A stretch of DNA of 64,000 nt from contig OX392532.1 in NCBI GenBank assembly GCA_947623455.1, positions 3,472,001 through 3,536,000 of the forward strand. Direction: 5' to 3'. Of this stretch, positions 1 through 10,805 are shown one piece after another. The position numbers and the translations under genes are program-made. This DNA comes from Mimachlamys varia. Its lineage: Eukaryota; Mollusca; Bivalvia; Pectinida; Pectinidae. The notes beneath the pieces are model-generated. The model made no database searches and had not been told where the DNA came from. It saw only the letters and a list, made by a program, of their open reading frames with translations. Position 1 is the first letter of the stretch; every line of letters begins with the position of its first letter.

Positions 1-840
1 GATCCTGGTCATGGCTTATATATAGTCTTACTCCCTTTACATAGAACCCTGTTGCTATTGATAATTTCACCTTTAATAGGCTTTATTATTTTTTCATAAA
101 AGGAAATCACATCATCCTCCAGTTCTCTTTTTCCACATATGAATTACTCCTTGTTGAGTTTTTCTTTGGCCCTGATACCAGACTTGCACCAGAACTCTAT
201 CAAAATGTTGACGTTTGATATTGGGTTCAAAGGAAACTCAGGCAGACATATTTAAATCTGTTAAGTACATTCTCAAATTCAGCATAACACAGATAATCTT
301 GGTTTATGGAAATTGATGACTGGATGGTCACTTGGTCTTCAATAAAAATATTTCCTTTCCTGATGATTTAGTGAATTTATCTGTTAAAATGTCAGCATTA
401 ATTTTGTCTGTTCTCATAACATTAACAATAATTTGTGACCCCAATTCCTGATGAAACCATTTTAAAATAGTCTATATATATACCACATAAATATATTACG
501 AAATCACGATATATATGTTTCGTAATTGACAAAGTTGCATTTTCTTTATGAACCATTTTCCACATTCATATTTGGTTTTTTAATTTGCATAAATAAATCA
601 GACTCCTGTGTCCTTCTGTTAATCACAGTAACATGATATCGGTTGCATTTTCACTGCCATCCTGTTGTGTGAAGGTTCCAGAATTCCTAAATTGATTATC
701 CATCATTGAAACCTCTGACACTAAAAAACGCAATCTTGAAGTCTCTCAGAAAACTTCATCAGTTCAATTTGTGATCTTTCCGATACCTTTGTCAGCATGA
801 CGGGTAATCTTTTATAATTTTAAACCTAAGTTCACAGACA
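1..840. other. AT-rich flank downstream of the first Timm10 copy
   Basis: No coding exon is recognised here. The part next to 840 is the 3' untranslated side of the minus-strand Timm10 gene. Read on the minus strand, the bases just after its stop (CTTAGGTTTA) also follow the stop of the second Timm10 copy near 10610, so a piece of 3'UTR is shared by the paralogues. No canonical AATAAA was seen close to the stop on the minus strand. Confidence 0.5.
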
Positions 841-1042
841 TCACTTTGGTGCTTGTCCCTGCATGACTGCCTGAACCTTAGCCTGTTCCTCCTGTTGTAG
901 GGACGTTAATGTCTTGTTGACTACCTCCTGGATTTCTAGATATTTCCCTATACATTTATCAAGGCAAACTGCTTCGTTCTTGTTCAGTTCAGTTTCCTTA
1001 TCATTTGGAGGCATACATTTCTTCAAACACACACCTGATGCC
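841..1042 (-). CDS. Timm10: Timm10 A coding exon 2
   Basis: The exon begins after TTGCAG and completes an Arg codon. It then reads ASGVCLKKCMPPND, includes both CX3C motifs, and ends in QGQAPK and a stop at 841-843. Confidence 0.93.
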
Positions 1043-2094
1043 CTGCAATAAAAATAAAGAAAAAAATGGAATCCATGGACACTGACATCATTAAACAGTA
1101 ACAGATAACATATATATAATTAGTACCCATAATCATCATTTTTGATGGAGGGCGTACAATCACGACTTAGATTAGATATCTAAGTCTGTGGTACAATGAA
1201 AGAAGTATCTATATACGATGTAGGTATTGTTACACAATTATACTGGAAGTCATATTATTTGCTAGGATGGTTCTCCAGATGCTGTCAGCAATAGAGCTGG
1301 GTACCACAAAATCAAAAGTACCACGGTATGCCACGGTATTCAGGCAAATACTGCGGTACGTACCACGGTATACCACCTTGATTGAATGTTTGAGCTAGCT
1401 AGAAGTCTCAGACTGTTTTTGTTCTGAAGCCATTATCCAAAAGAGGTCCGTCATAAGTTTCTCGTTGTGTTATCCTATAATATTGTTTGAGTGAAGCTAT
1501 GTCTGTCCTTGTTGATCAGCAAACTTATAGGAAATTATTATTAAACCATATTGGTATTTCAATTGATCTATGTAACAAATAGTTCTTTCAAATTGATAAG
1601 TTAAATGAAAGTCCCAAAAAAACCGGTACAGGACTACATGTAATGTACCACGGTACGTACCATCAAAACTTTATACCACGGTATACCGGTAAAACCGCCC
1701 AGCCCTAGTCAGCAACACTAACTATACAGTTACTCTTTAAACTTTCCATATTCTTTAAATACATTCCCTTACTTTTTATGTTATCTATATTCCAAAAACT
1801 ATCGCAGTGTGTAAAATCTATGTGGAAAGAGGTTACCAGGGGTCAGCTACTACCAATGTAATGACTAATCAATCCTAATATGAAATTATAAATCAATTAA
1901 AGCGTTGCTAAGGATTCGAATGTACAAGATGTCTATCGATCGCGACCGAACAGCATGTCAGTGTAAAAACCAATAGGTACCCACTCTTTTTAGGGAATAA
2001 CTCAGTAGCTTGTTTACCTTTGATATAGATCTTGCATCATTTCAACCTCTAACTCCTGTAGCAGCTTAATTTGTGATTCGTTAAAATTTTCCAT
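841..2094 (-). CDS. Timm10: Timm10 paralogue A, mitochondrial small TIM chaperone (2 coding exons)
   Basis: The coding exons are 2018-2094 and 841-1042 (minus strand) and give 92 residues. Human TIMM10 has about 90. The protein starts MENFNESQIKLLQELEVEMM and carries the twin CX3C motifs of the family, CLKKC and CLDKC, around the PPNDKET segment. Small TIM proteins form hexameric chaperones in the mitochondrial intermembrane space that carry hydrophobic precursors to the TIM22 and SAM complexes; each CX3C pair forms disulfides after MIA40-dependent import. The intron has a GTAAAC donor at 2017 and a TTGCAG acceptor ending at 1043, and the joined codon AG|G keeps the frame. ATG 2092-2094 is the natural start because its N-terminus matches paralogue B. 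The C-terminus (QAVMQGQAPK) is longer than in paralogue B. The fold and motif assignment is firm; functional divergence between the copies is unknown. Confidence 0.93.
1161..1190. mobile_element. 30-bp palindromic micro-insertion, copy A
   Basis: An imperfect hairpin (CACGACTTAGAT then ATCTAAGTCTGTG) is flanked on both sides by the 7-bp direct repeat GTACAAT (1154-1160 and 1191-1197). Related copies are at 19594-19625, 22314-22345 and 56122-56150. The direct repeats mark it as an insertion. The family is not one I recognise. Confidence 0.7.
1292..1707. mobile_element. hAT-like non-autonomous DNA transposon (MITE), 416 bp
   Basis: The ends are inverted (TAGAGCTGGG at the left; the right end reads TAGGGCTGGG on the minus strand). 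The subterminal bases are rich in TACCACGGTATACC-type repeats on both sides. An exact 8-bp target duplication, GTCAGCAA, sits at 1284-1291 and 1708-1715. An 8-bp duplication is typical of the hAT superfamily. There is no coding capacity. It lies in the intron of Timm10 A. Confidence 0.85.
2018..2094 (-). CDS. Timm10: Timm10 A coding exon 1
   Basis: This exon has 77 nt: 25 codons plus two bases. It encodes the N-terminal helix region ending QDLYQ, and the donor AG|GTAAAC follows. The length and phase are identical to exon 1 of the second copy at 18715-18791. Confidence 0.92.
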
Positions 2095-2240
2095 CCCGAT
2101 ACAATTTATACGTCACCCTGTAGTAACTGAGATGTCATTTACAGAAACCTTTTGTTTATATTGCATGCACTGAAGTGGTAAACACCGACGACTTTTTGAC
2201 ACACGTGCAGCCAGCTTCACGGAACCGGAAAACGATTTGA
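2095..2240 (-). promoter_or_regulatory. Probable Timm10 A promoter with E-box and ETS-like site
   Basis: Upstream of the ATG there is a perfect E-box CACGTG (2202-2207), followed 19 bp away by GGAACCGGAAA (2221-2231), an ETS-type core. The same two sites, spaced 21 bp apart, lie upstream of the second copy (18854-18859 and 18875-18885). This conservation between paralogues is the evidence; no TATA box is apparent. Confidence 0.5.
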
Positions 2241-2989
2241 CAAACTGGTTAAAGTCAGTACTAAAGTCCTGCTACATGACAGGACTCGACCGGAAGACTG
2301 CGGATGTGGCAAGCCTAGCCAGAGACGTATAAAGCACAGGGACCTGATAATTTGTTACAGCTAGTTTTGGACCTGAAATAGGACGTTTAGAGTAATTTTA
2401 CACATTTGGGGGGTTAAGATCAATTTTCGATAAAAATGCCCCCCCCCTCAACTCAGTGTCAATGGTCATAAAAGCTAAAGGGTGGAAAGCTAGCTTTCCA
2501 GGTCGAAAAATCGACCCTACCTACCTTTCTTGCATCAAAAATCACATTTCTAGTTGAGGTACGAAAAAACGCTTGGTACCGTTGGAAAGATGAATAATTT
2601 TGTATTTTACAAACCTCTTAAATCCAAAAAGGTGCAATATTTCCGTGTCTCAAAGTTTTCGTCGGCTTGCCGGCCAGTTTTACATATTCATTGAGTTTTG
2701 ACGTCACTGCACGCGGGGGCCTTACGCTGTCATTGGATGGAGACGGATGTCGGAAAGGCGGTATAAAGTGTACATTGGCGTTGCTTTTCCGATGGCAACA
2801 CTGTTCAGGCTTTACGTTTAGCCCTGTATCTGCCGGGTAATTGCCTCCTTCAACTGGTTGAAGATTATGCAATTTAGTGAATAGTGTGGGATGGGAAAAG
2901 ACGTTTTATGAACATAGGCCTATATGAAAATGGTAAAAAGACGGACAAAGGGGGAGAGGTACGATTTTATTATCTCAGGGTGGACACTA

Positions 2990-3280
2990 GGACTTTAAAA
3001 GCACCTAGTTTGTTAACATGCACGTTGTCCTCTGGATGTTTGTTCCATTCCCTGATGGTACGTGGGAAATAGGATAGTCTATAGACATCAGTTTTTGATC
3101 AGGGTATTAGGTAGCTTTTTTGAGTGAAAGTTTCGGCCCTTTCTTGGCAGTGGTGTAAGTCTACCTTCTTTCCTAATGGCTACCATATTCCTATCAGTTT
3201 TGTAAAACATAGTTAGTCTGGCTTCCTGTCTCCTCTGTTGCAGTGTTTTCCACTTAAGATGACACACCATGTACATATCA
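2990..3280 (-). mobile_element. LINE remnant: C-terminal end of a non-LTR reverse-transcriptase ORF
   Basis: Minus-strand translation gives WKTLQQRRQEARLTMFYK (about 3200-3255). After a frameshift or stop near 3088 it continues SYFPRTIREWNKHPEDN (about 3015-3065). The pattern W-TL-RR-RL-MFYK followed by FPRTIREWN-LPED is characteristic of the C-terminal tail of many invertebrate non-LTR (LINE) ORF2 proteins. No catalytic reverse-transcriptase motif is present; this is a short dead fragment, broken in frame. Confidence 0.7.
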
Positions 3281-3646
3281 GTGACGCTTGAGGCGTTCCT
3301 ATGGCGATGTGTGGCAAATCTAGAGCTCCCTGTTTAATGATCAATAAATGATGTAGTAGGGGTAGTAGAACCTATAGCTACTGCACTAAAATATGTCGTT
3401 GATTCCTGCATTTTTGGGGGTAGAAATATCAATTTCTGGACTATTCTAAGTCTTCACAAAGTATAAAAGCTAGAGGGCACAACTTGGACTTTATGTGTAT
3501 CGTGAGATGTGTGGCTGAATGTATAACACTCTTAAGTAGCATTTCAACTATTTTACCTAATAAGTTGTTGGATATTTAGCACTTTAAAAGACATGACCTT
3601 CAATTTCATTTGTCTCTTCAAATATATCCTTGCATACCTGCGTAAT

Positions 3647-3747
3647 TAGTCCGAAAGGTTCTGACTCTCTGGCCGGCTAAATAGTCTCTCGCACCCGCCT
3701 GTCGTCAAAATATTTAGCGGGCCAGAGAGTCAGAACCTTTCGGACTA
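3647..3747. mobile_element. 101-bp palindromic fold-back element
   Basis: The arms TAGTCCGAAAGGTTCTGACT and its inverse at the right end are nearly perfect over more than 30 bp, around a short centre. CTGCGTA occurs next to both ends, a possible target duplication. A degenerate relative (CAGAGAGCCAGAACC) lies near 7200-7300. Confidence 0.65.
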
Positions 3748-3929
3748 CTGCGTATACGTAATATGCAGGACAAAGAGGGATAGGCGACACATATAATTAC
3801 GTGCAATTCTTGTAGAATTGGGGACGGATATAGTAAACTGATGCTTTTTTATGAAAGCGTTTTTTGCAAACATTCTTTATATGTCATGCAAAGAACAGGA
3901 AGAAGCATTCTCAGATTTCATTTTTAAGC

Positions 3930-3962
3930 CCCCCCCCCCCATCCCCCCCCCCCCCCCCCCCG
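3930..3962. repeat. Long poly-C tract
   Basis: About 30 C residues are interrupted only by AT. Further C or G runs of 9-14 bases occur at 2441, 4367, 53984 and 62927. Such tracts can form quadruplex or i-motif structures and are prone to length error in assembly. Confidence 0.8.
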
Positions 3963-3998
3963 GTCCAAGGACTAGATGATCTCCATCCCATGTATCTA

Positions 3999-4066
3999 AA
4001 TGGTCGGAAACCCACGGTGCTTGCATATAGCGATAGAGAAGTGTACCGTAGTTTTTCCGACGATGA
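3999..4066. mobile_element. Small fold-back repeat, GTCGGAAACCCACGGT type, copy 1
   Basis: The inverted ends GTCGGAAACCCACGGT and ACCGTAGTTTTTCCGAC face each other across about 30 bp. A second full copy is at 4953-5025 and a half copy at 48991-49020. Confidence 0.55.
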
Positions 4067-4952
4067 TTTATCTAAAACGTATTGCACCATCAATATCGAG
4101 ACTATGACAGAAATCTCCAGTCAAACATTATCGCCGGGCATACTACCGTATGGAACGTCAAATTAACATATACTCAATTAATATTGCACTTACCTCCAAT
4201 TGAATTAAACCTATCTTCAATTGAATTGTACCTATCTACAATTATTTGAAGATAGATGCAATGGCGTTCCATACTGCTGGCCTAGAAAGGGGGGTTTGTG
4301 TGTTTCATATCAATTTTCGATAAATATGTCCGCAATGGTCATATATAGCTTTATGATCATTATTGAGGGGGGGGGGGGGTTCTCAGAAGCGTTTAATTAC
4401 TCTAAACACCCTAGTTTAGGTCCAAAACTATCTGTAACAAATTCTCAGGTCCCTGTGTTATTTACATGTTTCAAAATATGTGTTGTATGTATCAATATCT
4501 GTTTTGTTTTTCTTAACCCACTTGTTGTGCCCGTTTTCAGATTGATTTGAAAAATAATTATATTTCTCCGACAGGAGGCCATCTTGGAAGTTTTGAAGCA
4601 GATCTACTAGGGGTCCATCTTATCTGGGATTTGTATTTAAACAGAGCAAATTAATTAATTTGACCATCAATGATGAACAATATTCCTCTAGGATCTTCTG
4701 TTACGTTGACAAAGATTGTTATAATCATCATTACATTTGGCTCACCAGGTCTGAAAGGCTGGTGAACTAATGCCATGGTGGTCCGTCCGTAGTTTTTCTA
4801 TACAACTGTAAATCGTTACTAGCCATTAAAGACAGAGCACATTAATTTTGATCTTATTCGGTCAGAAACATCCTGGGTAGGGTTGGGTCACGGCCTCCTT
4901 GAGCTTGAAGGGTAGGACCCAAATGGGGAAATTTAGCAAGTTCTTTGAAATC

Positions 4953-5025
4953 CATCGTCGGAAATCCACGGTACACATCCCTATCGTTTGTCGATATAGA
5001 AGTGAACCGTGGGTTTCCGACAATG
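4953..5025. mobile_element. Small fold-back repeat, GTCGGAAACCCACGGT type, copy 2
   Basis: The left arm CATCGTCGGAAATCCACGGT and right arm ACCGTGGGTTTCCGACAATG are inverted. This is the same family as 3999-4066. Confidence 0.6.
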
Positions 5026-6370
5026 TTTGAAGTCCTTCTTCTGCAGAAATGCTTATATGCACCCCTACATAATCCTCTGAAGCAGTGTTTCAACATATTC
5101 AAAAGGCCCGGGGACTGAAGTTTGAACTTCTTTGTGGCTAGACTAGAATTTATCATACAACATCATTTTACCTTTTATTTCGTTCATAAAAGCCTGCTTG
5201 ACAATTTAAACTAACACACCTGGCATGACATACGAAAAGTCACGCACAGTCAAATACGAAACAAAAAAACCAAAAAAACAAAACAGTTTGTTTATTTTTT
5301 TTTCAACAGAGTACAATCTTTGAAGCAGTGTATCACACACTTTCGGTTATGGTGCACCTACATTTTAGAATTTTTGAAAATCTAAAAGAAATTTGAAGCC
5401 GGTAAATTTGTCAATAAAAAGAATTTTTGCGATGAATCAGAATATCTAAATTGGCATTATAAACCTGATTTGGCGGTTTAATGAATGTCTTATCATGTTT
5501 CTTGTTTTTCAAATTGTGAAGTATGCACTAGTACAACGTATCGTTATGTGACACGAGATTATGTTGATGTACATCAAAGGGTCGAACAAGTCTTCTTGCC
5601 GTTTCTTGCACACACAGCCTTCTAATTCCAGGTTATAACAAAGTAGGCATGTTGATATGATATATCACGGTAGCTGTACCATCTGGAAGTGTTAATTAGC
5701 CTAGATGCTGTGATTTGTTATTAGAGTAAACTAGTGGTTAATTAGGTCTCTGTCTATTACATCAGTAAACCGGGGCAGGGTGCAGTATTGGTCAAGATAA
5801 TTAACACCAGCTGGAAATTAATTATTAATGCAGACGGCACTACTTTGCACACGAAGGGGGTTAGTAATTATAAGTATGAGCTATTATTGGATAGGGTGAG
5901 TCTGTGCTTAGAAGGCCGTGGATTAGGTCTTAGAGAGTCTACACGAGAGGCTGCCAGGAGGGCTACAGGCTAGTACTAATAAAGATGTAGAAGACTTACA
6001 AGTTGACAATTGACTTGGCCAGACTGAGACACAACGCCGAAGTACTTTCAAGTTAAATGTTGTTGTAATACCATGAACACGTACTTGTGATGTCGGTGTA
6101 ATTTACGATCACGAATAAACTGTCTATTATCCAACATTATGTGTCGTTGCTGAATTGTGTCACAAGGGGTGAAGAGAGCGTAAGTAAGAATAGCCCCCGG
6201 ATACATCGATGATGCTGCGTTGAACTTTCTGTATGTTCTTTGAAAGGTTGGGATGTCTGCCGATAGTGGAGGTAATGACTGGGTAGTTCCAGTCTTATCG
6301 GTTTTAGATTTGGGTATAGTAGGACAATGTCGTCAGGAACGTATCACAATGCAGAAGTAGCCGTTTCGTG
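5026..6370. other. Intergenic DNA, nothing recognised
   Basis: Only short open frames are present and none has recognisable protein similarity. No gene or tandem array was seen. Confidence 0.5.
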
Positions 6371-6483
6371 CACAGTGACCTGAGAATTTGTTACAGCTAG
6401 TTTTGGACCTAAAATAAGGTGTTGATATTAAATACCCTAATCAAGGTCCAAAACTAGCTATAACAAATTGTCAGGTCCCTGTG
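6371..6483. mobile_element. 113-bp fold-back element with perfect 8-bp target duplication
   Basis: The ends CACAGTGACCTGAGAATTTG (left) and CAGGTCCCTGTG (right) are long inverted repeats of the CACAGGGACCTG family. GTTTCGTG flanks both sides exactly (6363-6370 and 6484-6491). An 8-bp duplication is compatible with hAT-type transposition. Confidence 0.85.
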
Positions 6484-7079
6484 GTTTCGTGTAGGTTTTC
6501 GTTGGTATGATCGAAATCTTGGATCGTTGCTCTCGATACTTCACGGGTTATAACATTTAAGCCAAATACCAATCTCTGTACCCATTGAATACGTCGTTAA
6601 GGGTCTCAAGTGAAAAACAAACAAACTGAACAATCTTTAGCTAAATATACGTTCTTTAAAGATTATAGAGGAGTTAGACCGAACTTCAAAGAAAATCAGC
6701 TGTACCGCTACACGATCGCGAGATTCTTTTGGTGTACAGAATAGGATCAAACCAATTTCGCCTGGTCATGGTGTGACATATTTCAGGGGTGCAGTGAAAA
6801 GCAATAACTTTTGAATCGTTAGAGGTATATACATCTGTGCAATGTATACTGATATGATGGAACTTGTAGCATACCTGCAATGCCCTTAGATGGTGTACAG
6901 TGCACTGTCATTAGGTCATTGTAACCTTCATAGAAAGGTTAGGGGTCAAACATGTCTGACCCCAGCGCCCACCAAACATTTCAATGAGTACACCAAGGTG
7001 ATGCCAAAGTTCCATCACTGTCTAACTACATGTTACAATAATTGACCATACTTCGGATCAAAATTCGAGCTCGTATGTA

Positions 7080-7640
7080 TATCGCTTCCTTCTAAAATTA
7101 TCAGACCAAAGGTCAAGGTCAAATTTTACATCTCTTAACTGCTTTACATTTTGTTATAACATTATGAAACAAAGTTGGACAGAATCTAGTCACAGGCTCA
7201 AAGACTCTCTGATATCCACTAAATATTGGGACGACTAGCAACATGTATTAGCAGATCAGAGAGCCAGAACCCAGCAGTCAGACTAGACAGAATCAAGCCA
7301 GGTGTCAGATGACCATACTCCATGGTCATTGGAGTAAAGGCAGAGGTCAAATTTTACATTTCTTTGTTGCTTAGGGTTAACATTTTGTTATTCTTTTATA
7401 AGAAAAGTTTGTCAGAATCAAACAAGGTATCAACTAACCCAACAGCAAGGTCATCAGATCAGAAGTCGAGGTCAAAGTTTATACCCTTTAACTGCTAAAC
7501 ATGATTATAAGACATTATGAAGGGAAATCAAACAAGGTGTCAATTAACCATGCCTCAAAGGTCAAATGTTACTTTTCTTAACTGTTAAACACTTCTATGA
7601 CATCATGAAGCAAAGCTAGTCTCACAAGGTGTCAATATTT
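7080..7640. repeat. Degenerate tandem repeat rich in AGGTCA half-sites
   Basis: Units of roughly 100-130 bp repeat phrases such as AAAGGTCAAGGTCAAATTTT, then a run like TCTTAACTGCTTTACATTTT, and CATTATGAAGCAAAG. A related block is in an MGST3 intron at about 49600-49850. No coding content. Confidence 0.6.
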
Positions 7641-8139
7641 ACATCTCCGCTAAACTTAGGGTCAGAAAACAGTGTGGTCCTCTCTCGAATCCTGGCACAT
7701 CAGTGTTCTAGTTTTGATTAAAGTTTGTACATGTATGCAAAAATAATGGCATCAGAAGCTCAAACATAATCATTTCAAACTAAGGGGTTAGTTTTGAGGA
7801 CTGTTGTAACCGCCTTTATTACAGTTAGAATATAATGTATGCATTTTATGATTAAGCCACTCCTCAAATAATCAGGTCAAACAGGTGTCAAGTTATTCTG
7901 ATGAAAGTAAAATTGGCGTATTTTTTTCTGGAAAATCTTGTCTGGGCAATAACTTTTTACTTTTAAACTGTTAAAGGGAGACATACAGTTTTTTTCTGTC
8001 ACAAAAACAAATCTCGAAGTTAAGTAATCAATTGCTAGCTATAGTATACAATCAGTTGGCCACCACATCACATTAAATTGCTCTTGCAATCTTTTCAATG
8101 GCTATTATTGATTGTTTACATTGTCATATGATAACAACC

Positions 8140-8560
8140 CGCCTAAAAATGTCAATTTATTAGGTCAGCTGACCTAAGGGTCAAGATAACCTTCTTCTCA
8201 AGTTCCAACTGTGTGATCGAGCTGAAACTTGCCTGAAATGATCCTAAGATTGTCCCGACCAAGAATGGTTATTTTTGGGTCGGTCCAAGATGGCCACCAC
8301 AGCCGCCATCTTGAAAAACACATTTTCAAACTATTTCTCAAGCTCCACTGGTGCAGTTGAATAGAAAATCTTTGGTGTGTTAAGGAAGAGAAGTCCATTA
8401 AAGTGTTGTTATTTTCATCGCTTGAAAAAAAATTGACATGGCAATTGATGTGGCCATTTTGTTTTCCATAGTAGTATGATGTACTTTCATGATCAGTTGA
8501 TAGCCAGATGACCGCTAATGCCATTTGGCCTCTTGTATTGTTATTTGTGGACATTCATTA
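8140..8560. repeat. Dispersed non-coding repeat, AAGATGGCCACCACAGCCGCC type
   Basis: The segment holds GGTCAGCTGACCTAAGGGTC and CCAAGATGGCCACCACAGCC phrases; a similar phrase (GGTGGCCATCTTGGATTTTG) is at about 50655. It looks like an interspersed repeat. The open frame across it has no recognisable protein similarity. Confidence 0.35.
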
Positions 8561-9104
8561 TACAAAAGAACTTCAACCAAGTTAATGCTTCCCCAGTAAG
8601 TTATCCCATATCAACATACATGTATGAACATTTTAATTAAAATAATCAATTATAAACGTTTATGTTTGATTTACTTATTACTTACATGTACTATCAACTG
8701 ATCAAATAGCCAAACAGGTTGATAAATCACACTCTTCATGTGTGAATGTGTCACCATTTTCCTTCCCAAAACATCAGAATCATTCCACTTTCTAAGACAA
8801 AAAGTAAAATGTTTATCGATTAATGTTTGTTTGGTTATCCTTCATTGCTGCAAAATTTGTTTCAACATTCAATGCAGCATACCTATATTTTAAGCAGGTA
8901 CAATGTAGTATGTTAAAGAACAAATATTTGATGTGCCCAGGTGGGTTTTAACCCATCAAAACAAACAAGGAAAACAGTTCAAAATCAAATAAATTATTTA
9001 TAATTGTATGAAAATGATCAGTAGTATATATCTCTTGTTATTTGCTTTGCATGACATCTGATGGAATGACAAGTGTTGTACATATCATAGTACATGTACC
9101 AGTA

Positions 9105-9928
9105 TATTGTCGTCCGGGAGTACAAACCTTGTAACTGAAAAACAAAAAACTTTTCAGGAGATGCAAAAACTGTTTCATGACTTTAATTGGGAAGTTCTAA
9201 CATCAAGTGTGCTAGCAACTACTTGTAAAAACAACGTGTTTTCACACAGTGATATCAAATTATGTATCACATGCTCCTGTTAGGTTTTACCATTGATCAG
9301 TTACAAGGTTTTCACATCTGTTTGTCTGCAATTTTCAACAGTTACAAGATTTTGCCAGACACAAAAACTAATAAGTTTTAACTTCGTGTTACACCATGCT
9401 CAAATATGAATTGCAAAACCTTGTAAGTGTGGAAGGCTACTCAAAATGACCTTTTCCTTTATAAATACAGACCTATCATTTCGTGGATAGTTAGAAACTT
9501 CAATCTAAAACCCATATATACATAAATATCTTTGAAATTGTGAATAGGATATATAGACATCCAATTTATCTTCCGTTGTCGTTAATCTCTCTATACCCAC
9601 ATTCGTTTGATAAATATTGATCAAAATATATTATTATCATTGATATTACGTTTACATAGCAAAAACTGATGAATAAAACTCACATATCATTATCAGTCGT
9701 TTTCTTGTAAACAAGGGCTAATGCCGCGACCAAACATTTTCATGTAGATACAAGGTTTTGTCATTATCACATCAAGCCCAATGAAAATACCAGTTTTTGA
9801 TCACATGATGAAAATACAACTTTTCATTGGCGTATATATACAAGCTTTTGAGAGGTGATGTAGTGTGGCGAGAAGATTTGTTTTAACAAAAAGTGAAGTT
9901 ATGAGGTTTTGACTCCCAGAAGACAATA
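9105..9928. mobile_element. Inverted-repeat element carrying CAAGGTTTT iterons
   Basis: The left end TATTGTCGTCCGGGAGT (9105-9121) is matched by the inverted right end ending GACTCCCAGAAGACAATA (9911-9928). Between them about seven copies of a GTTACAAGGTTTT-like motif occur in both orientations (about 9122, 9298, 9339, 9414, 9748, 9836, 9900). There is no transposase frame. No clear target duplication was found. Confidence 0.5.
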
Positions 9929-10630
9929 TGAGATTTGAAATTACATAATTTATGTACATTCATATTGGTGTAAAATATTTTGTTAAACTTCAACTGTTTA
10001 AAAAAAATGTACTGTCAAATAATGATTCTAAAATAAAACCATTAACAATTTCATGGCTTCAAATTCAAGTCTTTAGTTATACATTCATGTCCAGCAATTT
10101 GCAGTGTATCATTCATGATCTCGGACCACATGGCAGGGAACTAAATATATAAGTAGCCGCATTGTTGATCTTTCAAAGCACACAAAAAAGTCTTGTTGTT
10201 AGTCTTCCATTAAATTGACACACTACACAACATACACTCATGATGATCCTTATATAAATGTTTTGTTATGGTGACAATATTGTCTTATGATGAAAACTTA
10301 ATAATGATTAAACATTAACCACTTTGATCATCCATGGGTCCAGTGTCAAGCTGTAATAATCATCAAAGTTGATGATGCAGGAAATATGTTCATGTTGGTG
10401 TTATTGGCCTCCTGTTCTGTCTAAGGCTCAAAACAAAGGCAGCCATGAACTACCCTTCTTTGACAGTGAGGGCACATCTCTCCAGCACCTCAGACAGAAC
10501 AAACATACATCATTCCGTCCCCTTTCATGGTTAGCAATCTTTTCATCCCCTTTGATGGTTAGAAGGACAATCTGAATATTCAACAGTATAAAAACACGAG
10601 TTTTAATTATAAACCTAAGCTTCACATTCT

Positions 10631-10805
10631 TCACTTCTGTAACTGTGCTTGATCCTGTTGTATTGAATTTAATCTCTTGCCAATCAGTTCATGGATTTCC
10701 AAATATTTAGCTACACATCTGTCAATGCAAACTCCTTCACCTTTGTTCAAATCTGTCTCTTTGTAGTTTGGTGGTATACATTTTTTCAAACATACACTGG
10801 TTAGT
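10631..10805 (-). CDS. Timm10: Timm10 B coding exon 2
   Basis: The exon starts after TTTTGCAG with the split Arg codon, then LTSVCLKKCIPPNY, and ends AQLQK with stop TGA at 10631-10633. Confidence 0.93.

Larger units (their letters stand above)
2335..4457. mobile_element. Region bounded by inverted CACAGGGACCTG termini
   Basis: The left end (2335-2395) begins CACAGGGACCTGATAATTTG and includes TAGTTTTGGACCT. The right end (about 4395-4457) is the inverted counterpart ending CAGGTCCCTGTG. Both ends have an inner ATCAATTTTCGATAAA segment, but in direct rather than inverted orientation. No target duplication is visible, so these may be the surviving ends of two separate insertions of one family instead of a single 2.1-kb element. 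A compact fold-back copy with a perfect target duplication is at 6371-6483, and a degenerate one is at 53090-53530. Confidence 0.5.

Noticed and set aside
2618..2872. Minus-strand 84-codon frame
   Set aside because: No recognisable family, lies in a repeat-bounded region, and no splice or promoter context was seen.
9669..9690. Additional CTGATGA sequences (for example 9669 and 22675) as further hammerhead ribozymes
   Set aside because: No GAAA strand, stem II complement or cleavage site follows at the required spacing.
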